Shown piece after piece: positions 15,779 through 20,475 of a stretch of DNA of 20,475 nt. A program made the position numbers and the translations under genes. Position 1 is the first letter of the stretch, and the number at the start of each line of letters is the position of its first letter. The notes beneath the pieces were generated by a model. The model had not been told where the DNA came from. It searched no databases and was given only the letters and a program-made list of their open reading frames with translations. Source of the DNA: Actinomycetes bacterium (GTDB taxonomy: Bacteria > Actinomycetota > Acidimicrobiia > Acidimicrobiales > Bog-793); the NCBI GenBank assembly GCA_021821585.1, contig JAKACF010000013.1:1-20475 (forward strand), given 5' to 3'.

Positions 15779-16593
15779 GCCCGACGGCGAACGGAGAATT
15801 CCCGACCTCCCTCGGCGTCTCGACCGAGGACCAGATCCGCCTCATGGGCCGGGACCTCGCGAGCGAGATGATGGGCAAGGTGAGCTTCGGCGAGCTGGCG
15901 TTCTGGCTCGTCACCCTGCGGAGGCCGACGCCGTCGGAGACCCGCGTCTTCGAGGCGGTGCTCGTCGCCCTCGCCGACCATGGCTTCACGCCGACCGCCA
16001 TCGCCGCCCGCCTCACCTATCTCTCGGCGCCCGACTCGCTCCAGGGGGCGCTCGCAGCCGGGCTGCTCGGCGGCGGCTCCCGCTTCCTCGGCGTCACCGA
16101 GGACTGCGGCCGCTACCTCGACGAGGTGATCAGCGGCGAGCTGGCCCGCGCAGGCGAGCTGCCGGGGGACGAGGCCGGGTGGGACCGGCTCGCCCTCGAG
16201 GCCGTCCGGGCCACCCGGGAGAAGAAGGCCTTCGTCCCCGGTCTCGGCCACCCGGTGCACAAGGTGACCGATCCCCGCACACCGGTGCTGATCGCCATCG
16301 CCGAGGAGGAGGGGCTCCGTGGGCCGCACCTCCGCCTCTTCGAGGCGATCGGGCGGGTGCACGAGCAGGTCCTCCACAGGCAGCTCCCCCTGAACGGCGC
16401 CGGCGTCTGCGGCGCCGCCCTGGCGGACCTCGGCCTGCCGGTCGACCTCCTGCGAGGCTTCGCCCTCCTCGCACGGGCGGCCGGGCTCCTCGGCCACCTC
16501 GCAGAAGAACGCCGCCGCCCGATCGGCATGCAGACCTACCTCGAGGTGGACCGCAACGCGGTCTACCTCGACCCGTCCGCGACCGAGAGCTGA
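15775..16593 (+). CDS. Citryl-CoA-lyase-like protein (citrate-synthase fold)
   Basis: A 272-residue protein with the short citrate-synthase-type fold of citryl-CoA lyases, enzymes that split or form a carbon-carbon bond to acetyl-CoA. The signature GLGHPVHKVTDPR (about 157-168) holds His159, the equivalent of the second citrate-synthase His, and DPR. SLQGALAAGLLGGGSRF and GFALLARAAGLLGHLAEE also match. In the segment LPLNGAGVCGAALADLG (about 204-220) Ala209 replaces the Asp that many citryl-CoA lyases have in N-x-D-G; this may mark a subfamily. The GTG at 15775 overlaps the CaiB stop and has AGGAGG about ten bases upstream; an ATG at 15724 is a weaker option. Coupling to the CoA-transferase suggests it cleaves the CoA thioester made there. 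Confidence 0.85.
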   Translation: MSPTANGEFPTSLGVSTEDQIRLMGRDLASEMMGKVSFGELAFWLVTLRRPTPSETRVFEAVLVALADHGFTPTAIAARLTYLSAPDSLQGALAAGLLGGGSRFLGVTEDCGRYLDEVISGELARAGELPGDEAGWDRLALEAVRATREKKAFVPGLGHPVHKVTDPRTPVLIAIAEEEGLRGPHLRLFEAIGRVHEQVLHRQLPLNGAGVCGAALADLGLPVDLLRGFALLARAAGLLGHLAEERRRPIGMQTYLEVDRNAVYLDPSATES

Positions 16594-16605
16594 GGATCGA
16601 CCGCA

Positions 16606-17481
16606 ATGGCCACCGTCGCCGCCGTCATCGCTTCGACGCACCACCCCTTCTACTACCGGGCGAGCACCTCGACCGGGCCAGAGCGCCCCCCGTTCGCCGA
16701 CGAGTGGGTGAGCAAGATCGGTGCCTTCCGGGACACGCTCACCGCCGCCGAGCCCGACGTGCTCGTGCTCGTCGGCAGTGACCACTTCCACCAGCTGTGG
16801 CTCGACAACATGCCCCAGTTCCTCGTCGGCAAGGCGCCGTTCTTCGACGCCAACTGGCACAACGAGGAGCGGGAGTTCGGCCTGCCGCGCATGAGGCTCG
16901 CCGGCGAGGAGGGCCTCGCGGCGCACATCCTCCGCCAGGGGCTCGACGCCGGCTTCGACCTGGCGTTCAGCAACGAGCTGCGGATCGACCACAGCGTCAC
17001 CTGCCCGATCATCACCCTGCGGCCGGAGGCCGACCTGCCGATCGTGCCGGTCTACACGAACATCTTCGCCCCGCCCCTGCCCCAGCCGAGGCGGTTCGTG
17101 GAGCTCGGCCGGGCGCTGCGCCGGATCGTCGAGTCGTGGCCGGACCCGCGCCGGGTGGCGATCATCGGGACGGGCCACCTCTCCCTCGAGCTCGGCGGCC
17201 CCCGGCAGTTCGGTGACCACGGTCCCGACCCCGAGTTCGACCGGCGGGCGATCGAGTGGATCGCGAGCGGGGACGTCGACGGCTGCCTCGCCGGCGTGAG
17301 CCTCGAGAGCCTGCACCTCCCGGGGAACGCCACGCACGGCTTCATGGACTTCATGTTGATGATGGGCGTCGCCGGTGAGGGCGTGAAGGCCGACTACGTC
17401 GACAGCCTCGACCTGTTCCACACGATGGAGGCGTACTTCACCTGGTATCCCGGTGGCGCCCCGGAGGGAGCCGCCCGGTGA
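16606..17481 (+). CDS. LigB-like class III extradiol dioxygenase subunit, atypical active site
   Basis: A 291-residue protein with the class III extradiol (LigB) fold. Alignment by eye to LigB of protocatechuate 4,5-dioxygenase gives His12 in STHHP, His60 in GSDHFH and His129 in RIDHSVTCPI at the places of LigB His12, His61 and His127. Two further sites differ. LigB catalytic His195 in GTGGMSHQL corresponds to Leu194 in GTGHLSLEL, with a His displaced to 191. The segment GSEGVEL holding metal ligand Glu242 reads GNATHGF, with no acid. It may therefore not be a normal ring-cleaving enzyme. It starts 12 bases after the lyase-like gene and overlaps the LigA-like gene, so it is a subunit of a two-protein complex. 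The alignment relies on memory of LigB. Confidence 0.85.
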   Translation: MATVAAVIASTHHPFYYRASTSTGPERPPFADEWVSKIGAFRDTLTAAEPDVLVLVGSDHFHQLWLDNMPQFLVGKAPFFDANWHNEEREFGLPRMRLAGEEGLAAHILRQGLDAGFDLAFSNELRIDHSVTCPIITLRPEADLPIVPVYTNIFAPPLPQPRRFVELGRALRRIVESWPDPRRVAIIGTGHLSLELGGPRQFGDHGPDPEFDRRAIEWIASGDVDGCLAGVSLESLHLPGNATHGFMDFMLMMGVAGEGVKADYVDSLDLFHTMEAYFTWYPGGAPEGAAR

Positions 17482-17837
17482 GCAGGTACCTCGTCGACAA
17501 GTTCCTCTACACCGTCGACCGCGACCCCGAGCTCGTGGAGCGCTACCGGGAGGACCCGGTCGCCACCGTGGACTTCTGGGAGCGCGACGTGGCCAACCGG
17601 CTGCTCAACTGCGTGGAGCTCGAGCGCTCCACCTGGCTCTCGTTCACCGACGAGGAACGCCGGGCGCTGAAGGCCCAGGACCACGTGGCGCTGTTCGAGA
17701 TGGGCGCCCATCCCTTCCTCACCCTTACGCTGTTCATCGCCATGTTCGAGCGCGACCACGGACCCCTCGAGTACCAGAAGGCCTACGGCCGCGCCATGGC
17801 GCACCTGAGCCTCCCCTATCCCGACATCACCACATGA
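17478..17837 (+). CDS. LigA-like small subunit (protocatechuate 4,5-dioxygenase alpha type)
   Basis: A 119-residue helical protein of the LigA family, which caps the active site of LigB-type dioxygenases. The landmark is FTDEERRALKAQDHVALFEMGAHPF (shown here as family pattern: T-x-E-E-R, D-x-x-x-L, G-x-x-P-F), plus an N-terminal helix YTVDRDPELVERYREDPVATV, where subunits usually carry a D-P-E-x-x-x-x-F/Y motif. It has no metal ligands of its own. The GTG at 17478 overlaps the LigB-like stop (GTGA) and GGAGGGA lies about ten bases upstream, so expression is coupled and 1:1 assembly is likely. The substrate follows from the partner and is unknown. Confidence 0.85.
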   Translation: MSRYLVDKFLYTVDRDPELVERYREDPVATVDFWERDVANRLLNCVELERSTWLSFTDEERRALKAQDHVALFEMGAHPFLTLTLFIAMFERDHGPLEYQKAYGRAMAHLSLPYPDITT

Positions 17838-17861
17838 TCTCGACTCCGACAAGGAGGTGAC

Positions 17862-18266
17862 GTGAGACCGCTGAGAACGCTCGCACGCTGCGCGCTCGCC
17901 TGGGTCTTCCTGCGGGCGGGCTACGACGTCGTGACGAACCCGGCCAAGCCCGCCAACACCGCCGGGCCGTTCCTCGCAGAGATGAGGGAGCGCCTGCCGG
18001 TCAGCCTGCCCGAGGACACCGTCGTCGTGCGGGCCAACGCCGCCTTCCAGATGGGAGCCGCCGGCCTGTTCGCCGCCGGCGTCGCACCTCGTGCCGTGGC
18101 CTGCGGGCTGGCGGCATCCCTTCTTCCGACGACCCTGGCGGGGCACCCTTTCTGGAAGGTCGAGGACGGCGCGCTGCGCCCGAACCAGCGGAACCACTTC
18201 AACAAGAACCTCGCCATCGCCGGCGGCCTCCTCCTCTACGCGCTCGGAGACCGCCGGCCGTCCTAG
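17862..18266 (+). CDS. DoxX-family membrane protein
   Basis: A 134-residue protein with about four hydrophobic segments. Hallmarks are RALAWVFLRAGYD-like opening (seen as CALAWVFLRAGYDVV), ANAAFQMGAAGLFAAG, the loop AGHPFWKVEDGALRPNQRNHFNKNLAIAGGLLLYAL. The AGHPFW and HFNKNLA signatures are the classic DoxX pattern. DoxX proteins are small membrane components linked to redox or oxidase functions, but the activity in actinomycetes is poorly defined. The GTG at 17862 has a near-perfect ribosome site, AAGGAGGT, ending about four bases upstream. It follows the LigA-like gene by 24 bases and is probably the last gene of the CaiB operon. A DevR-like promoter begins the next unit. Confidence 0.88.
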   Translation: MRPLRTLARCALAWVFLRAGYDVVTNPAKPANTAGPFLAEMRERLPVSLPEDTVVVRANAAFQMGAAGLFAAGVAPRAVACGLAASLLPTTLAGHPFWKVEDGALRPNQRNHFNKNLAIAGGLLLYALGDRRPS

Positions 18267-18313
18267 CGGCAGGTGGACGACCGTCCCGGGGTGCCCGGCG
18301 CCCACCGAGGGGC

Positions 18314-18333
18314 TTTAGGACTTTCGGCCCTAC
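18314..18333 (+). promoter_or_regulatory. DevR/DosR-box-like operator upstream of small membrane protein
   Basis: TTTAGGACTTTCGGCCCTAC is the best DevR-box match in the window: GGACTTTCGGCCC has the half-sites and the central T-run of the mycobacterial consensus. The transcription start predicted from usual DevR spacing is near 18365, giving a leader of about 87 bases for the gene at 18452. Confidence 0.6.
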
Positions 18334-18358
18334 ACCCTCCGGCCGAGCTGCGCGCACG

Positions 18359-18430
18359 CTGGCAGGAGCTTGCCAGTTCGAGGGGACGGCGCCGCTGGGG
18401 CGGCGCCGTCGTTGGCGGCCTGCTGCCAAC
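18359..18430 (+). repeat. Three consecutive hairpins in leader of gene at 18452
   Basis: Hairpin 1 has arms CTGGCA/TGCCAG (18359-18364, 18371-18376). Hairpin 2 has perfect 11-base arms GACGGCGCCGC/GCGGCGCCGTC (18385-18395, 18400-18410) around a 4-base loop. Hairpin 3 has arms GTTGGC/GCCAAC (18411-18416, 18425-18430). The ribosome site follows about ten bases later. No T-run follows hairpin 2 or 3, so these are not classical terminators. I do not recognise a riboswitch class. Confidence 0.6.
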
Positions 18431-18451
18431 GAGCCGTGAAGGGGAGGAGAG

Positions 18452-18793
18452 ATGCCGTTCCACGAGATCGTGGGGGGCGCCGTCGCAGCCGGGCTCCTGG
18501 CAGTGGTCGGGACCTGGTGGTGGCTCCGCAGGCGGCGGCGGACGGGCGTCGAGGCCCCGCGTGAGCTGGCGTGCACGTGGCGGATCCTCCGGACCGACGA
18601 GGAGGTGCGGGCGGCCACCGAACGGGCGCTCGGCTACGAGCGCGCCCGCGCTCAGCAGGTGAACGAGCGGGCCCGGCGCTACGAGCTCGCGCTCGAGGCG
18701 CTCGCCGAGGACCGCGCCGTCTCCGCCCTCGCGACGTCGGTGATCCGGCTCACGACGTCGCTCCCGGACTTCCCCGGGCCGGACGCGGCGTAG
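18452..18793 (+). CDS. Small membrane-anchored protein of unknown function
   Basis: A 113-residue protein I do not recognise. It has one N-terminal membrane helix (about residues 6-24, IVGGAVAAGLLAVVGTWWWL), a basic stop-transfer run (RRRRR) and a charged helical cytoplasmic domain with repeated Glu/Arg heptad-like spacing (EVRAATERALGYERARAQ), which may form a coiled coil. The ATG at 18452 is supported by GAGGAGAG just upstream. It lies behind the best DevR-like box and a leader with three hairpins, and is followed 66 bases later by the NifX-like gene on the same strand, so the two may share a promoter. Confidence 0.75.
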   Translation: MPFHEIVGGAVAAGLLAVVGTWWWLRRRRRTGVEAPRELACTWRILRTDEEVRAATERALGYERARAQQVNERARRYELALEALAEDRAVSALATSVIRLTTSLPDFPGPDAA

Positions 18794-18859
18794 TGGCCAC
18801 CCCCGTGGGGCAGGTGGGGAGCGCGCCGCGCCGGGTTCTTCGAAGGAGGCGGTGACGGC

Positions 18860-19201
18860 GTGATCGTCTGTGTGCCCGTGGACGCGAGCGGCGCCGTGGA
18901 TCCCCGGTGGGGACGGGCCGGGCGGGTCGCGATCGCGACGGTGGAGGACGGCGAGATCCGGGAGTGGAACGAGGTCGACGTCGGCTGGGACGCCCTCCAC
19001 GACGAGGGGAGCGAGGCCGCTCACCACGCGAGGGTGGCGCGCTTCCTCCGCCAGCACGGGGTCGAGGTCGTGGTCGCCCACCACATGGGGGCGGGCATGA
19101 CGAAGATGCTTGCAACCATGGGCGTCGCCCTCGAGGACGGGGCCGAGGGGGACGCCCGCGCCGCCGTGGTCTCGGCGAGGCGCGCCCACTCCGGGGAGTG
19201 A
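18860..19201 (+). CDS. NifX/NifB-type Fe-Mo cofactor-binding-domain protein
   Basis: A 113-residue protein matching the dinitrogenase iron-molybdenum cofactor domain (NifX/NafY/VnfX family), an alpha/beta fold that binds metal clusters. It opens with IVCVPVDASGAVDPRWGRAG, the usual family start with a small-residue/Gly-Arg turn, and ends with VARFLRQHGVEVVVAHHMGAGMTKMLATMGV, where many relatives have V-x-x-V-V-x-G-x-x-G-x-x-x. No nitrogenase gene is nearby, and in actinomycetes such stand-alone domains are not nitrogen-fixation markers. The GTG at 18860 follows GAAGGAGG by about ten bases. Its position after the DevR-like promoter unit suggests redox or metal-related stress duty, which is inference only. 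Confidence 0.82.
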   Translation: MIVCVPVDASGAVDPRWGRAGRVAIATVEDGEIREWNEVDVGWDALHDEGSEAAHHARVARFLRQHGVEVVVAHHMGAGMTKMLATMGVALEDGAEGDARAAVVSARRAHSGE

Positions 19202-19261
19202 CTCTCCTCGCAGTCGGCTCGGTCGGGCGACCCGCCCCGCCGCCGCTTTCTCCCTCGAGGC

Positions 19262-20475
19262 CTACCCCGTGGCCGGGGGAACCGGTCCGTTGCGATAGGG
19301 CGGGTGGGTCGTGATCCCTCTCGACCAGGTCAGCACCTCGTAGTCGCCGACCCGGTACTCGTGCGTCGGAGCTCCCCAGGTGGCGAGGGCCGACCTGTAA
19401 TAGGAGCTCGACCACGGCCGGCCGACGTCGAGGGCGAAGAACTGGAAGCGGACGCCCTGGAACCAGTCGCGGTCGACCTGGCGCTCCATCTCGGCCAGGA
19501 CCCCGTAGTCGGTGTGCACCGGACGGACGAGCACCTTCCCGTCGGCCTCGACGGTCGTGATGTTCGAGCTCCAGTAGTCCGCCAGGCCGAGCTTGAAGTG
19601 GTGGGCGACGAGCCAGTCGGCGAGGACCGCGGCCGGCTGGGTGGGGGAGGGTGGCTGGAGCGTGTAGCCGACTCCGGCGGCCATGGCGCCGGCGACGGCG
19701 AGGCCGACGGCCCCGAGGACGGCTCTCGCGAGGCGGGGACGGAGCCAGTCGTAGAGACGGCCGGCGAAGCGCCCGGTGAGGACGGCGGCGAAGATGAACG
19801 AGGCGGTGAGGTAGCGCCCCCACGCCGTGCTGGCGCTGAGGGCGAGGACGACGAAGGTGATGGCGGGTCCGACCGTGGCGATGAGCAACATGTCGTCGAG
19901 GCGCCACCGCTGCGGCGATGCCGAGCGCGGCCCGGAGCGGGTTCCCCGCACGAGGCCGACGACCAGGCTGACGAGGCCGGCGAGGAAACCGAGCACGAGC
20001 ACCGCGGCCGTGTCGGCCCGGACGTCCTGCAGGGCGGTCGGCACCCCGCCGGTGCCGTAGAGCGAGCTGAGGGGACCGACGAGGCGGGCGGCGAGGCCGA
20101 AGACGCGGTGGAGGTTGAGGGCGACCTGGTGCCCCTTCGCGCTCGGGTTGGCGGGGGCGATCGAGAAGCCGGAGAGCCCCCTCAACAGCAGGTGGACGGC
20201 GAGCGCGAGCACCACCGAGGCGAGCGCCGCCGCCGAGCCCACCGCCCCGTTGCGGAGGCGGCGCTCGCGGGCCATCGCGACGAGGCCGGCGAGCAGGACC
20301 GGGACGACGCCGTAGGCCACCTCCATCAGGTCGCCGAGCATCCCGGCGGCGAGCAGGGCGACGGCCACTGCCCAAGCGGCCCCGAGGCGCGCCCGGCGCA
20401 GGCAGATGAACGCGACGAGGGCGAACAGCGCCGTGCCGACGTGGTACGGGCCCTTCAGGTAGTACTGGGCGAGCG
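19262..20475 (-). CDS. Multi-pass membrane protein, possibly GT-C-type, N-terminus beyond window
   Basis: A partial gene, with 403 visible residues; the frame stays open from 20475 without a stop, so the true start is outside. A GTG at 20368 is only an internal codon. The first two thirds are hydrophobic helices (for example YYLKGPYHVGTALFALVAF and ALLAAGMLGDLMEVAYGVVPV), and the last third, from about 19680 downwards, is a soluble, probably extracytoplasmic domain (LADYWSSNITTVEADGKVL, HEYRVGDYEVLTW). This layout resembles GT-C membrane glycosyltransferases and similar actinomycete cell-envelope proteins, but I see no catalytic motif that settles it. It is on the opposite strand to, and converges with, the NifX-like gene with a 60-base gap. 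Confidence 0.6.
   Translation of the reverse strand, partial: LAQYYLKGPYHVGTALFALVAFICLRRARLGAAWAVAVALLAAGMLGDLMEVAYGVVPVLLAGLVAMARERRLRNGAVGSAAALASVVLALAVHLLLRGLSGFSIAPANPSAKGHQVALNLHRVFGLAARLVGPLSSLYGTGGVPTALQDVRADTAAVLVLGFLAGLVSLVVGLVRGTRSGPRSASPQRWRLDDMLLIATVGPAITFVVLALSASTAWGRYLTASFIFAAVLTGRFAGRLYDWLRPRLARAVLGAVGLAVAGAMAAGVGYTLQPPSPTQPAAVLADWLVAHHFKLGLADYWSSNITTVEADGKVLVRPVHTDYGVLAEMERQVDRDWFQGVRFQFFALDVGRPWSSSYYRSALATWGAPTHEYRVGDYEVLTWSRGITTHPPYRNGPVPPATG

Noticed and set aside
15304..17421. Long minus-strand open frame across CaiB, lyase, LigB genes
   Set aside because: Antisense to three coupled, well-recognised genes; residue composition is typical of a GC-rich shadow.
18385..18410. 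Strong hairpin as terminator of the DoxX operon
   Set aside because: No T-run follows, it lies over 100 bases past the stop, and downstream of a candidate promoter; leader placement fits better.
18860..19201. Evidence of nitrogen fixation from the NifX-like gene
   Set aside because: A stand-alone cofactor-binding domain with no nif neighbours is common outside diazotrophs.

Overview
The window is about 20 kb of very GC-rich chromosome. GTG/ATG starts, GTGA and ATGA stop-start overlaps, and long antisense open frames are typical of Actinomycetota. A sulfocyanin-like copper lipoprotein, a CtpE-like P-type ATPase, FadD-like and DoxX genes and DevR/DosR-like operator sequences point to an actinomycete. 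The class Acidimicrobiia is a guess, not shown. No rRNA, tRNA, CRISPR array, IS element or phage gene was seen. Both edges cut through genes.

Left part (1-8464). A truncated sulfocyanin-like lipoprotein and a PAP2 phosphatase lie on the minus strand. A membrane-anchored trypsin-like protease (plus) converges on a CtpE-like P-type ATPase (minus). A DMT-type membrane protein follows on the plus strand, then a universal stress protein (minus) divergent from a site-2 protease with CBS domains (plus), then a PhyH-type oxygenase. The stress protein / S2P-CBS pairing and the P-type ATPase recall the mycobacterial DosR dormancy regulon (Rv2623, Rv2625c, ctpF). DevR-box-like sequences are present upstream of several of these genes.

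Middle and right part (8595-18266). A minus-strand run encodes an amidohydrolase, an IclR regulator (ATGA overlap), a PiT phosphate transporter, its DUF47/PhoU-like partner (ATGA overlap) and an acyl-CoA synthetase. Divergent from the amidohydrolase is a tight plus-strand operon: CaiB/BaiF CoA-transferase, citryl-CoA-lyase-like protein, LigB-like and LigA-like dioxygenase subunits, and DoxX. The 203-bp divergent promoter region carries two CGGACA/TGTCCG palindromes placed alike relative to two candidate promoters, as expected for one IclR protein controlling both arms. Together this looks like an uncharacterised catabolic pathway combining amidohydrolase, CoA-transfer, carbon-carbon-lyase and ring-cleavage-type enzymes. 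The LigB-like and citryl-CoA-lyase-like proteins lack residues normally needed for catalysis, so the chemistry may be new.

Right end (18267-20475). The best DevR-like box is followed by three consecutive perfect-stem hairpins in the leader of a small membrane-anchored protein. A NifX/NifB-type Fe-Mo-cofactor-binding-domain protein follows. A truncated multi-pass membrane protein, possibly a GT-C glycosyltransferase, runs off the right edge on the minus strand.
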